A DNA stretch of 64,000 nucleotides from Dicaeum eximium (Eukaryota > Chordata > Aves > Passeriformes > Dicaeidae): contig VWZP01009168.1 in the NCBI GenBank assembly GCA_013396995.1, positions 1,457,573 to 1,521,572 on the forward strand, read 5' to 3'. Position 1 is the stretch's first letter; every line of letters begins with the position of its first letter. Both the position numbers and the translations under genes were made by a program. The notes beneath the pieces were generated by a model, which saw nothing but the letters and a program-made list of their open reading frames with translations, did not search any database and was not told the origin of the DNA. Positions 46,713 to 59,229 of the stretch are shown here, piece by piece.

Positions 46713-48511
46713 CTCAGCTGTGAATAAATGCCAGAATTTCAAGAAGAAAATGGAAGAAAATGAAGGAAGACTTTAACAACTGCAATCGTGGCAAAGGAAT
46801 TCTGAAAGCAAAACCAGTTTTTAACAGATAAAACACAGTGTCACATCCCAAAGACCATAAATGACTTTCCAAATCACTGAAATTAGAGCCTCCTCCCAGA
46901 AGGTCACTGCATAGGGTTTAGTCCTAAACACTGCTCTTCAGGAAAATTGGACACACTCATAGATCTCTGAACACATCAGGAACATGTCTGGCTTGGGGTG
47001 TTCTGAAGCTACAGATGGTTTAGAGGCTGGGAAGGAAGTTGAAGAAAATATAACATGTTGCCCTGGTTTTATGGGTCTTCCCTGGGCATCTGCTTTTTTG
47101 CCAACTGTGGGAGACAAGGTGCTGAGAGAGAGGGTGAGGTTCAGTCAGGTCTCTCTGATGTTCTTGTGGTCTTAGTGGAAGTCAGACAGAATAATCTGGC
47201 TGTGAGTTAGACAAGCATGGCTTGTACTTCTGAACTGTGGAAGGCTGGAATAGCCCTTGGGGGTTGCTTTAGACTTCTCTGGTGGAGACATCTGCATCTG
47301 CCCTTGAAGGAAATAGACACATCCAGGCTTAATTCATTTGACCTACTTGAACCTTCTGATTTGGTGACATCAGTCAGAGCCTCAAGACACCCATTCCTCT
47401 CCATTGACCACAAAAGGAGTCCAGGGTGTGTAGCTCAGAGATAGAGTTTTACATTTCAGACATCAGCATTACATTAGATTAATTCTCTCTGGAGTGCATT
47501 TCCAACAATTTTGAAGCATTTGAGTCATATTTTGACTCACAGGCAAGGAAAAATAACTACAAGACCAATAAGTCACTGATTCCAAGACCCTGCCCCAAAA
47601 ATCCATTATTCAACCCACAGATGACACATACTACAAAATGAGGCAAGATTTACTTTAACAGTCATACAGACAGCAGGTCTAAATGCCTGTCATCTTTACA
47701 GTGTAATGATTTTTTCCCACAATGGCCAGCAGCAAGCAGGGACAACATTAGACTAACATGTTCTACTTTGGTCTAATTCAAATAGTTACAAGGGTCATAA
47801 CTCCAGACAATGTCAAAAGAAGTATCATGTGATTTATGTACTTCATGGTGTTGTCACATATCACTCAGCTTTGGAGACTGAATGAGACACATCAGGACCA
47901 GCATGAGCCATTAGGCTCAGATCAGGAGGAAAGAGAAATTTTATGGAGACTGACCCAGCATCTCTATCTTTATATAGCTTCAAAACTGTACCTAAAAACT
48001 GCTCCCAATGCAGGTTCCCTGGTGAGAATAGAAGATAGAAGATGCTTCCTTAGATAGTACTCCCTTTGAATATATTTTTCTGCAATTCATGGCCAATAAA
48101 ATTCTTGAGTCATGTTATCCACTTATCACATTAAGAAATTATGGGTTTCTCCTCTGTGAATTTTCCCTTCCTTTCCTTGAAGTCATAGAAAGTTTTAACA
48201 CCTAATTATCATGAGGTACTTAGCAGAGGATTTCATTCTCCAGTTGGACCGAGAAGTTCTAGTTTGTCTACAACATGAGAGCAGAAAGATAGGAATCATT
48301 CCCATGTGGACTCATGACATGTTTACATGCCTGGTGGGTTTGGGTTTCAAGTGCTGTGTGGGGTAAGAGTCACAGTTTGTTGATGTCCTTCCATTAATGA
48401 CTTACCTTGAGCTCCCAATTTGGGCATCAGGATCTTCCATCTCAAAAAGAAAATCGCTGCATGCACAGGTTTAATGTAAAGGAGGGTTAATTTCTACTGT
48501 TTTGTATGTTT
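46713..48511. other. Unassigned interval
   Basis: No recognised mobile element. GGGTGTGTAGCTCAGAGATA at 47424..47443 resembles the 5' part of a tRNA but lacks a B box and cloverleaf. Opposing frames at 47207..47444 are mutual shadows. Confidence 0.5.
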
Positions 48512-48695
48512 CAGGAAGAATTTCTTCATTGAAAGGGTTGTCAAACGTTGGGATGGATTTCCCAGGAAGGTGGTGGAGTCTCTACCCCTACAAGTGTTCC
48601 AGAAAGGACTGGACATGGCACTTGGTGCCATGATCTCATTGACAAGCTGGTGATTGGTCACAGGTTGTTCATGGTGACCTTGGAGGTCTTTTCCT
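48512..48695 (+). mobile_element. CR1 LINE fragment (subfamily B)
   Basis: TTTCAGGAAGAATTTCTTCA, TTGAAAGGGTTGTCAAACGT, AGGTGGTGGAGTCTCTACCC, CTACAAGTGTTCCAGAAAGG, TGGACATGGCACTTGGTGCC and CATGGTGACCTTGGAGGTCTTT. The terminal octamers are missing. Confidence 0.92.
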
Positions 48696-48945
48696 TTCTC
48701 ATCCTAACCCATCTCTTGTTTTTTATATTCACTTTCTCTTGCAGACAGAATCTTGTCTCATATTTGCTGGCTGGTGGTAACTGGACATCTTCACAACCCC
48801 ACCCAAACCCACATGAGTGATGGTGGGAACAGCTGTAAAGACAAAACTTCACTAGATAGAGCTTTTAAACCTTGAATATACGAAGTATTAATGAATGACA
48901 TTTTCAAAAGGTGTCTCTGCTATAGGAGAAAATTCTAATAGAACA
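48696..48945. other. Spacer between two CR1 fragments
   Basis: T-rich then unique sequence, nothing assignable. Confidence 0.6.
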
Positions 48946-49001
48946 GAATGGAATGGAATGGAATGGAATGGAATGGAATGGAATGGAATGGAATGGAATG
49001 G
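48946..49001. repeat. (GAATG)n pentanucleotide repeat
   Basis: Eleven exact GAATG units, then one ambiguous base at 49002 and a degenerate AGAATAGAATG. The unit length seen may be an assembly minimum. Confidence 0.96.
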
Positions 49002-49009
49002 NAGAATAG

Positions 49010-49160
49010 AATGTCAGAGGAGCATTTGGACAATGCCCTCAGGTATCTGCTGGAATTGTTGGGGGTGTCCAGGGCAGCTCCAGGAGTTGAACTTGATGAT
49101 CCTGGTGGGTCCCTTCAAACTCTGGATTTTCTGTGATTTCTGTGATTCCATGTCAAATGG
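49010..49160 (+). mobile_element. CR1 LINE 3' tail (subfamily D)
   Basis: ATGTCAGAGGAGCATTTGGA, CAATGCCCTCAGGTATCTGC, AGTTGAACTTGATGATCCTG, GTGGGTCCCTTCAAACTCTG, then TTTTCTGTGATTTCTGTGAT. The 5' truncation point abuts the pentanucleotide repeat. Confidence 0.9.
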
Positions 49161-52100
49161 TGAAAAAAGAAGTAATAACTTGTTTGAATTTAGACAGACA
49201 CGATTTATACAAGATGTAAGAATCGTGTCTTAGACTCAAAAATAACAACTGAATTTTTGTTACAGAGAGACAAGGAGGCACAAACACATGAGGGAAAGAA
49301 GGAAACAGCATTACTCCAGCACAAATATTTTTTCAAAACAAGGCTGACATTCTCAGCTGTGGGATTCATGAGGAACAGTAACAATGGTTATGGTTTTTCA
49401 CCATAAACTTGTGATAAAAAATAAATCACCCCTTCAGTTTCACACCAAAGGCTGATTGACCCATCTGTCATAAAATCACCCAGGGTGAAACTGAGAGAGC
49501 CAAGGTAACTAATCCTGATGCTGGCTGCTGCCTTTGGCTACAAAAACTGGAATGTTTTGGCAATGCCAGTCAGAGAGGCCTGTGTGGATCACTGTGGATC
49601 ACAAAATAATTGATCATATTCTTATGCATTGGAATGATTTTACCCAAACACCTGGGATCCATCTGAGATGCTTGTCATTAGGAGAACAACTCTGGTATAC
49701 ATTTGTGTCAATCCTGCATACCTTTCTGTGGAATATTTGTCAGAGATCTTGCTTTTTTCCTCTCAAAACTCTGAACATGGATCATAATTTTATAATCTCT
49801 GGATATGTGCCTGTAAAAGATGGAAGTATGGTATTTTTATTTTATGTGGATTTCAAATGATTCCTTCTTTATGGATACACTGAAGGTTCCTGGGGTCTAT
49901 TCTCTGGCTTTGAGACAACTGGGGACAGTCTGGCCACATCCTTTTAAGACACAGTGACTACACCTAAACTATGTGTTGAGGATGATCTCTGGCCCATGCT
50001 GACTCTTGACTGTGCCTAGGAATTATTTTGGAGACTGCAAGCTGGATCAGGCCAAAATGATTCATTAATACTTAAAAAGCACAGATGACCAAGTTCCAGT
50101 GTTTAGAATCAAACCCTGGCTTTGTCTAATACGTTGGAAGAGGTGCCAAATAAAACCCAGATAGGCCAAATAAAACAGTTTCAAGGGCATGAGAAAAAGA
50201 AAAAAAAAAAAAAAGAAAGAAAACAACCAAGTACTGGCCTTTGTTCTTGTATATAGAGAAACTAAACACACAGGCTTCTCACACTCAGGATATTTCCTCA
50301 GTGACAGCCTCCTACCTTGAAGACCTGTAGGAATTAAGATGAAAAAGGTCATACATCACTACACTGAAATTTCCTCACTACCTTGAGAAGCCAAACACAG
50401 ACAGTGCTCTGTGAATTCCTAATCCAGAGCTGAACACCACCCATAAGGAAACTCAGCACAACAATTGCTATCAACAAAAGTGCAGCTGGGAGCCCATCAC
50501 CTTATTCCCAGGCACTCCTTTTAGGTAGAAGGAAAGCTAAAAGTAATTGCAATCCATCTTGAGAAAGAACAGAAAATAATATGGGAACATATCTGTACTT
50601 TAGTTTTCCTGTGCATAACAATAAACACATTTGGGTTGTTTGTGCAATAGTTGTGGTCCTTGAAAATATTTTTAGAAAAAGACACTCTGATGTAATATGA
50701 GTATTTTCCACTCTTGGATCACAAATTATTGGTTCCAAAAATATTATTATTATTATTTACATAGAGGCTTGGCAAGGTAAAAATTCATTGTGAGAATATC
50801 TGCACAACATAAAGTTAATTATAGCCCATACAATCAAAGGATTTGTACTCAAGTGCAGAATAAGATTTTTTTTTCTTGTTCTGTAGAATGCTTTGGTCTT
50901 GTCTCATAGAGTCTCACTATGGTTTTACACCTTCAGACAAGAACTTCAGTTCCTATGGCTCCAGTGTTGAGTGTAGGAGAAGGAGAGGGAGATATGGAAA
51001 GGAGCTTTATCTGCTTGGGCTTCATCACTCGTTGAGGAGGGTGTCAGATGAATTTAGGTACCTCAGTGATGTGTATCCTGTTAAACACACACTTCCAACC
51101 TTCCTCTGCTCTTCTTGGAAAGAGCCAAGCACCTCCAGAATGTGAACCAACCCATCTTTTCCAGATACTTCTGTTTGGAAGGGCCAAATCATCTGCTGGA
51201 GGTGTTCAGCTCTCCCTGATGGCTCTCTCCACAGTTATATAATTAACCCAATTTCCTTAGTTTAAATCTAAAAATCCATTGCAGAGCACAAAGTGGCTCT
51301 TGAGCTGCCTTACAGGGTGTAAGACATCTGTCTGGGGCTAGCAGATGGAACACAAATTAATAGGACATTCACCTTTCTGGACTGGCAGCTGAAAATTAAG
51401 TGAGTAAAGACCTATCTTGGATTCAGTGCATCCAGAGGAGGGTAAAATTATGCCCATTCCTACAGTTACAGATAATGAATTTCACCCTTGGTTTCTAAGG
51501 TCTGAGTTTTGATAGCAGCTGCAGGAAGCTCACACCAGCCTGAGCCACCCCACTGTTTTCAGTATCCAGTTTACCAAAGCCCACACAGCAAATAAATTGG
51601 ACATATATAGAAGGTTGTCTCCAAATAACACTTCATCATTCTGCATGTTAATTCCTCGTCTGACAAGTGAGAATAATTGCTTCTCTCATCATTTTTGATT
51701 GTGAAGCCTTTGGGGTAGTGAAGATTTTTTTTATTTTGTATGTCTCTGCACAGCAGACACCTGATTTCACCTGGGACCTTGCAGCACTGCTGAGCAACAC
51801 GCATTTAAAATAAAAAATGTCATGGATTGCTTAAACTTTGCAAGACCCTGTGGATTCCATAATGTACTGAAACTTCCCAGCCCAAAATTTTCAAAGATGT
51901 TAAAAATAGGAGTGTCTAGGAGACAGGACTATTTTATTTATTTATTTATTATATTTTCCCTGTAGAGCTTCAGACACTGGGATTTTGCAGCCCCGATAAA
52001 CATGAGGTTATCCCCCTTGCCATGCCACTGTGCTTGATATGGACTGCCAGGTAATCACTGCATTAGAAATAATAATAATTTTTAAAAAAAAATATCTTAA

Positions 52101-52438
52101 AGAAATGACCAGAGAAAGTCATGATACTCTGGAAAGAAAAGCATGATCCATCACCTGAGCCATGCCATTTGAGAAGCCTCATGCATTAAACATAATGGAA
52201 GGGAGTAGTACAGCTCCAGTTCAATATGTGACTTGTGAGCTATCACAGGGCTTCTGACTCAGTATTACTGAGAAATGTTCCCTGACTGTCACTGCAAAGG
52301 TATGCGAGGGAGACTCTCTAAGGACCAATTAATGGGAATGGAAGAAAATTCTGGTAGATTGGTTGCCAGTGGGAGGAAAGTGAGTGGAGAATGGTGAAGA
52401 ATAATGTATGTTTGCAATTTACTTATTAGCCCTGTTAA
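49161..52438. other. Unassigned interval
   Basis: About 3.3 kb without a recognised mobile element. It has an A14 run near 50199 and a short (ATT)n near 50742. Frames of 108 (49534..49860, plus) and 95 codons (50065..50352, minus, through the A run) have no domain. The plus frame at 50876..51145 contains SVECRRRRGRYGKELY but no recognisable fold and no splice borders. Confidence 0.45.
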
Positions 52439-54929
52439 NGAGCAACACATGCCAAACGAAATAACAAAAGATCTTAGCAGCATTTGTAAATACCATTTTA
52501 ATTATTTAAACTGAATGTGAATAGGAAGCTGCTGCTTTATTTTTTTTTTTTAAAGGACACTGTTGTTAATCAACTCAACAACCCCATTTTATGTCACAAA
52601 CCCACAGTGTTCTGCCACAGAGGAAACTCACTGTTTCAGTTTCCTAAAGCTTGTATCCTTTAATCACAGCTGAAATAATGGCATCTTAATTTTGGCAAGC
52701 TCATGTAGAGATTTTTTATTTTCCTGTTCCCTTTCTGCTCATTTGTTTGTTTTTTCCACTTGTGTATCCATTGCTTTTATCTAAGGATCTCCAACCACAA
52801 TACAAAGGCTCATTAATTAAGCTTCACAGTACCCTGTGCAAAGCAGGGTTCTGAGGGTAAAATTCACCCAGTGCTGCATTGCTGTAGTTCAGTTTGAAGG
52901 CAAAGTGTTTTGTGAATAATTATTGCACAAATTGGGTTGGTGCTGCACATTTTCTCTCCTGTTTCCATTGATGTGGTTGGTCTTGCACCTCTTAAAAGCT
53001 CATAACCAGGTTACTCTGAATCTTTGTCATGGAAAAAGAGTTTTTATCTTTGAGTTCCTCTATTTTCAGGAAGTAATCTAGCCTAATTCTGATTGAGGAA
53101 GGTAAATTGTCGTAAAAACAAAAATTCTTCCTTTTGAGAATGGCAACCCAAAGCCAAATTCTTCGTCGAGCTACACCTGTGCAAACCATTTTGTTCCCTT
53201 TAGAGCTTAGGTCCTGACACTTTCAAGTACATAAGCATGATAATAACTTTGATAATCTCATTTTTCAAGTCCAGAAGGATTCTAATTGTCATCTTATGTG
53301 GTGAACAGGACTGAACATTAGGGACTTTGGTTAATAGCTGCTAAAATGTGGCCAGTAGTTTAACAGAATAATTAATCATGAGGATTTATTTTGAATTTTG
53401 GCATGTAATTGTGGCCTGTTTAGAAATATTCTATTGTCATTAGGGCTGGGTTCACTCAATTCCTGGTCACAATCACAGGCAAAGAAGAAAGTGAGACAGT
53501 TTTGGCACCTGCCCCCTTAGGAATCTCTTTGCTCTGCTTATGCCTGCAGCCTGCCATGATAGTGGGAAGGAAAAGGAACAGATCTGCTGCAGTTTTCACC
53601 GGTTGTGCTGTGACCCAGGAGATTGTTCTGGCTTTTTTGTAACATAAACTTCCTTTGAGTTAACATAAAATACATTAAACTGGTGACTTACCAAAGTAAG
53701 GGATGAAGATATTTACAAACTGCCTTTAATCTTCAGAGAGCAACGTCTTGTGCTACTTGGAATACCATGTAAAAAGTGATATAAAATCAGTCTTTCCCAT
53801 TTAGCTGGCCAAGAGTGTAGTGTGAGGTTCTATGTGCATATCCATGTGTGGGTTAGTTTTTTCCACTTGGGAATTGCAGTCAGAAAAAAACACAATTACC
53901 AGACAGGACTCATTGGGGAAAATACGTGTCCTTCAGATGTTATAAAAGTGTGAATTGTGCTCTTACTCTCAGAAATTTTTCCTTACAACAGAAAAAAAAC
54001 CCCATACTTAGCAGTGAATTGAACATAGAATTGAACCTTTCAATTCTGATCTAGGTAGATGCTAAGCTTCGAAATGATCTAGAAAGGTTTTTTTTAATTC
54101 TATGTTTTAAGAAAGTAGCAATCATAGGATTGGTATTATTCAGCCTACCTATTTATATTCCTATTTAGATTCCTGTAAATACATTTCTTTGCATGTATAT
54201 TCTATGATCACAACTTCCAAAGAGGAAAAAATTGATTGTCACATCCCCTGTTGGTGAAAACTGAAACAATCTGCATGCTTCTTAAATAATAGTTCCAACA
54301 AAAGGATCAAACATGAGAAAGAGGTATTTTCTGTTAAGAGATGTATAAACCTGGAGGCCACCATAGTATGATTGACACCTAAACACAATATTTTAGGTCT
54401 TTTCCACTTTCCACATCCTAAATTACAAAATTTTTTCCAAGCAAGTATTTTTTTTCCTCTGATTTCAAGAGGCGAAGATTTTGAGTTTACTGGAATAGAC
54501 AGAAAAAAAGACCAGAATTACCAAGTGGTTGCACCACATGCTACAGACAAAGTAAAAGCTGTTCCAAACAAAATTTTCCTATTTTTACACTCCTGGGACA
54601 GGTCTCCAAAGATATCAGCAAGAATGAGGGACCTGCATTCTTACTGGTGATCTCCACGAGTTGGACCGAACTGAGACAATTTTTTTCAAGTTCTGACAGC
54701 CATCAAAGAACCCAGGGTTGTAAAATTATATAGAGATGCTAAGGATGGAAATGTCCATTGCAAAGATAAAGTTTAAGCCTGGTTTCCTAAATCCAGGTGC
54801 TTCCATTTAACCACAGCATCGGTTGTTTTACTTTCAGGTGGTGCAGTGGCTGTTCAGCTGCGTTAGTTCTGCAAACCAGAGCAAGGCAGAAGAGAGCCTG
54901 GGCTGCTGTAAAAATAAAAAGCCACCCCT
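52439..54929. other. Unassigned interval
   Basis: Starts at an ambiguous base (52439). T13 near 52538. 54765..54830 (CCTAAATCCAGGTGCTTCCA) vaguely resembles a MIR 3' part. A 92-codon plus frame (54372..54650) has no domain. Confidence 0.45.
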
Positions 54930-55440
54930 GAGTGCTTTAATGGGCTGAGTAATATCACAAATGAGAGAAACAATCAGTTCAGGCAACTCTTTCTAAAGGT
55001 CTTTAGATGCTTTATAAAAAGCGTATTTACCAACAAGGCAATTTCCCCACATCAATGAATCAAAGCCAGAAACTCGAGGAGAATTTCTCTTGAAATAGAA
55101 TATTAAATCAGTCCATTGAAATGGTGCCATAATCCATTTGTTTGGTAAATGAAAAGCAGTTGGCAGTCATCTGCAGCAAGGAGGAACATGAAGCACCAGC
55201 AAGCAGTGAAAAGAACAATTCGGAGCAGACGAAGTGGGGGAAAGTTTTGTATTTGCAGCTTCCAAAATACAACATTTCCAACTTGGGATGAGATTCACCC
55301 TCTCTAAACAGAGCTGTTTGAAAGTTGGATGCTTGGTTTCATCTAGGCAAGCACATGGGATGTCTCTTAAGTTATTGCTGAGGCAGGAATCTTCAGGGGC
55401 CAACTCATCCAAGCCTAAACAGATGCTCAAAGTGTTTGAG
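54930..55440. promoter_or_regulatory. Candidate conserved regulatory block
   Basis: Repeat-free block with GGGCTGAGTAATATCACAAA near 54943, AACAATCAGTTC near 54968, TTTATAAAAAGCGTATTTAC near 55011 and GCCATAATCCATTTGTTTGG near 55126. Opposed frames of 70 and 96 codons at 55167..55457 overlap it on both strands. Confidence 0.3.
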
Positions 55441-55554
55441 AAGTAGAAAAGAGCCATTCATGGTGCAAAAAATGGTGCAAAGTTCAACGGTTGCATGAAA
55501 CAAGCCAGGTGGAGGCATTTCCAGTTCCTTTAACTATTAAAAATACCTTCTAGT

Positions 55555-55800
55555 AAATTGCTGTAAAGAATTCAGCCAAGGAAACACAGCCAAGAGTGGC
55601 TCTGATGGTGTCCGAGACAATTTCTGTCTGTCACTTACAGCTAAACACACTTGACAGATAATAAACCAAAAAACAGTCGGCTTCCTGGCACAAAAGTTGT
55701 CAAGCATCACTAAAGATCAAGCCTGTGGGAATCTGACCAAACAAATCATTTCCTTTGGGGGATTTGCTTGAGGGCTGAGGATCTGAAGAAATGCTGAAGG
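55555..55800. promoter_or_regulatory. Candidate conserved regulatory block
   Basis: Repeat-free. CTTGACAGATAATAAACC near 55650 combines a TALE-type TGACAG with a TAAT core; CCAAACAAATCATTTCC near 55736 is FOX-like. CpGs in GTCCGAGAC and CAGTCGGC. Confidence 0.27.
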
Positions 55801-56064
55801 GATATGAATTGCATATCAATATTCATTGAAACAGATGAGCAGTGTAAGTTTTTCTTGGGGCGACCAAAAGTTACAGATGAGCTGCCCATGGGCTTGAGAT
55901 GAACCACCAGATATCTAAATCCTCTGATGATTTATTTTCACTAAAATACCAGCTCCTCCAACATGGTAGAGAAATTGAAGAAACAAAAAAAAAGAAAAAA
56001 GGGAACCATAAATTAAACATTTTCCTTATTATGTGTGGCCACTTTTTCTCTCAGAAGCATTAAT

Positions 56065-56112
56065 ATCACAGAATCACAGAGTCATTTGGGTTGGAATATC
56101 TTCCAGTGGGAT
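56065..56112 (-). mobile_element. CR1 LINE terminal scrap
   Basis: ATCACAGAATCACAGAGTCA, then TTTGGGTTGGAATATCTTCC, the antisense end of a CR1; only about 45 bp are traceable. Confidence 0.75.
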
Positions 56113-57218
56113 GTGCCCCCAGCATAGGAAGTAAGATATTTGTCTGGTTTTTTAGAGCATTTTACACACTTACATGCACACATATATGCACAAGAACAAA
56201 AGCCCATAAACTCATGTTTTCCCACATCTCCCAAGATGTCCCCCACCTATATCTTCACTTGAATTTGAAGCTTCAGCTATGCAATGAAGAAGGTCCTAGG
56301 TCAGATGTGTGTGTCCAGTCCAAGAGAGCAGAAAAAGGGGGTGGGGGGGAGGGTGGTTTTCTTTTCAATCTAAAGTAATACCTGTATGGGAGAAAACACA
56401 ACAGTGCCCATGTCTGGTTTCATTTCTTAAGTCCAAAGCATTAAATCCAACTGACTGCCTCAGTTCTTCTTGCCTGACATCCAGATGTCAGGTACATGGG
56501 TTGTGTGTGCCTGGAGACATCCCACGCTCTGCTCTCCTGTCAGACCCCAGCTACACAGGATACCTGATGGTAGCCGAGGGTGTTCCTGCCTCACTTGTCC
56601 TTTCTTATTCCTTCAGCTCCTGGGGAAGGGAAAACTCCTTCCTTTGTTATAGACACAGCCTGACTTAGAGGTGTGCCCTGTGCTTGTGGGCATCTGCAGA
56701 GGGGTTCCAAGCTGGTGGGACAGAACTACCAGAACCTGATAACATAAAAAAAGCTCATTCAATAAAGAGCAAGCAATGCAATTAGACTGTTGCCTTCCAA
56801 AAACAAGATCTGAGAGTGTTTTGAAAGACAAATAGGTAAGAGATGAGAGAAGACAGGGAGAAGAAGTTTTGGATGTGAAATAAGTGACAGTACCAGAACA
56901 GGTCAGCCTGGGCATCACTGAAATAAATCCTTGCTGCCTTTGACAGGTTTGTGAAAGGAGGGGAAAACCTTCACAGGTTTGTGAAAGGAAGGAAAAACAG
57001 CTCAGCTCTGAGTTGTCCATGTGAGGGAACTCAAACTGAACATTGTAGAATTCCTGGCTGAAGAATGAGTGGCGGGATGGGAAAAGATGATGATGTAGTG
57101 CATGCACCATAACAGAGAGGTTAGAGTGATTCGTATTTATTATGAATATTATAAAAGTGCTATCACAGCCATCCTATTCACACTGGATTTCACCAGTAAG
57201 TTGATGGAGGACATACCA
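56113..57218. other. Unassigned interval with a G-rich motif and a small tandem repeat
   Basis: Several frames (95, 119 and 60 codons plus; 165 codons minus at 56613..57110, the longest in the window) overlap on both strands with no domain; their Ser/Leu/Cys-rich translations look like chance. 56943..57000 is a two-copy repeat of ACAGGTTTGTGAAAGGA units (about 30 and 28 bp). Confidence 0.45.
56337..56353 (+). other. G-quadruplex motif
   Basis: G5-T-G7-A-G3. Splitting the 7-G run gives four G3 runs with loops of 1 to 3 bases on the plus strand. Confidence 0.75.
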
Positions 57219-57292
57219 CAGAATCACAGAATCATAGAATCACAAGGCCTTCAAGATCATCGAGTCCAACCCAGCCCTAACAAACATGAACC
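57219..57292 (-). mobile_element. CR1 LINE terminal fragment
   Basis: CACAGAATCACAGAATCATA, GAATCACAAGGCCTTCAAGA, TCATCGAGTCCAACCCAGCC. Three antisense octamers are kept; the body ends after about 70 bp. Confidence 0.88.
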
Positions 57293-58793
57293 AGAGGACA
57301 CAGGGGACAGACACACAGATACTTTAGGAAAAGGCATCTCTAAGATAATGAATTCAAATGCTGGTTTTGCTGAGGGTGGGTTTTGTTGGCATTTTGGTTG
57401 TTTGGTTGGTTGGTTGGGCTTTTTTCCAGAAAACACACAACAAAAGTATCAAGAAGATAAAGTTTTGAGAAGAAATGCAAGAAGTAATTTAGGAAACTGA
57501 GGGACTTTACAAATCTAAACCTGATAGTTAATGTGTTTAAGCTGATAATAAATCTTGCAAATATTCATGCAAATGGAAGGGAGTGTTAGCCAGCATGAGG
57601 TGGAGAAAGAAATTGAACTACCTAGACCTGTCCTAGATAGTTATGTGTCAGATATGATTGTTAACATCAGTGCAGGTTGACATGAATTTCAGATGTGTGG
57701 TGGTGCATTAATCTGGAGCAAGGTATGAGGCAGGGTTAAAGGCAGATATCAGGTCTTTGTTTCAAAGCTAAGAGTATTTCACAATCTTTTGAACCTAAAA
57801 ATGTCAAGGGGATTTTGACCTCTATGTCTTTTAGATCACTCCAAAACTTTAAGCTTTTTCTTCTTCATATAATGGACAGATTGTTATACAGTATTTTTCA
57901 TTTAATTGAAACTGCTTTGCTTTCATTTTATGAATCTTTGTTAATGAATATGACCTGAGGCTTAGTCGGGCTTAAAACTCAAAATCCACTGACCATCCTA
58001 CTCTTAAGGTAAAGGAAACTGCCAGTATGAGGCAGCATAGCTCCTAAGACCATAAATGTGGTCATCTTTTAATAGCAAATGGAATCAGTTTTTGGCATTC
58101 AACCTGTCCAATTTCAGCTCCCTAAATAAAGTAATTGATACAACATTCTCTTTAGACTCCCTACCATCAACTAAAATATTCAGAAAGTCCAAAAAGCAAT
58201 TCAGCAGGACTTAAAATTGATGCTCAAGTGAACGGAGTGAAAAGGCCATTTGACAGGATCCTAGATAGCTATTTAAAGATATTTAATATTGGATTCCACT
58301 ATTTTAATTGGCTTCTGTGTTGTGAGATTGAGTAATAATAATCATATTGGTAAAGCTCTCCATTTTATCTGATTGACAACCAACTCCCGTCTTTTTTGTG
58401 TAGCTACCATATCAGCCTTGGTCAGCAAGAGGAATCAAACAATTTGATGGACAAAAATATAAAATTTAGATATTAATTTGGCTGTTCTCAGAATGCCAGT
58501 TGTCAATAACAAATGATAAATATTAATAGTTTCTTCTGTAATCCATGACAACAATGCTGTTCAGGTAGAAATTTGTTCTGCATCATCATCCCACAAGAAT
58601 GTCCAAAGTTTCCCAATGGTTTATTCAATAAAATATTTAACTGAACCATTATCTTTCTAAATGATAACCACCTTCTTCTACCATACCCCCAGCCAAAACT
58701 CTGTGGTTTCAGAACATCTCTGTCTTTGTGCCTCCAAGAAATGTTCAGGATGAATCCCAGTCGGAATGGTGATGAGTGCAGTATTAAACACCA
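57293..58793. other. Unassigned interval
   Basis: A TTGGTTGTTTGGTTGGTTGG run lies near 57394. 58200..58450 is repeat-free and holds TTTAATATTGGATTCC and TGATTGACAACC, a weak regulatory candidate not listed separately. A 136-codon minus frame (58503..58913) has no domain and runs into the next MITE-like relic. Confidence 0.45.
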
Positions 58794-58868
58794 GCTCAAA
58801 TCCTCAGCTGGAGTAAATTGGTGTAGTTCCATTGAACTTAATGGTGCTTTGCTGCCAGAGACTGATTC
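58794..58868. mobile_element. Palindromic MITE-like relic, copy C
   Basis: CAAATCCTCAGCTGGAGTAA, ATTGGTGTAGTTCCATTGAA and CTTAATGGTGCTTTGC keep the left arm (compare copy A, CAGCTGGTGTAAAT) and the central inverted pair TTCCATTGAA/TTAATGG. The right arm is barely traceable. Confidence 0.5.
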
Positions 58869-59229
58869 AAAGCCTTTGGGAACCTTTTCATTGACTTCCC
58901 AGGGCTTTGGCACAGCTAAAGATCTGATCCTTCAAGAGAGAATTGACAAGATAAACAAGGTTGGCAGTTGTGGGAAATGTGGGAGGGTTGTCCTGCTATG
59001 GGAGCTGTGGTCAAATACATGTCAGAAGAGTTAGTCCCAGTTCAAAAGGTGAGAAAAGAGCATAAAAAAGTGTGAAGGTGTGAATTTTAATGGTAGCAAA
59101 TGAATCTTCCTGTCAAAAACAAATGAAAGCAAAATTCTTAGGTAGGAAAATATCAGCTTTGTCTACTTCTCATTTTATATGTACACACTCATTTTGCAAA
59201 CCTCTGTAAATCCTATTGAAACAAAAATG
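58869..59229. other. Unassigned interval
   Basis: Nothing assignable; a 102-codon plus frame (58726..59034) overlaps the MITE-like relic and has no domain. Confidence 0.5.

Noticed and set aside
47424..47460. tRNA gene suggested by GTGTAGCTCAGAGATAGAG
   Set aside because: Only an A-box-like 5' part is present; no B box, anticodon stem or acceptor pairing follows.
56613..57110. 165-codon open frame on the minus strand as a gene
   Set aside because: It overlaps several plus frames, has no domain or splice support, and its Ser/Leu/Cys/Phe-rich translation fits chance.
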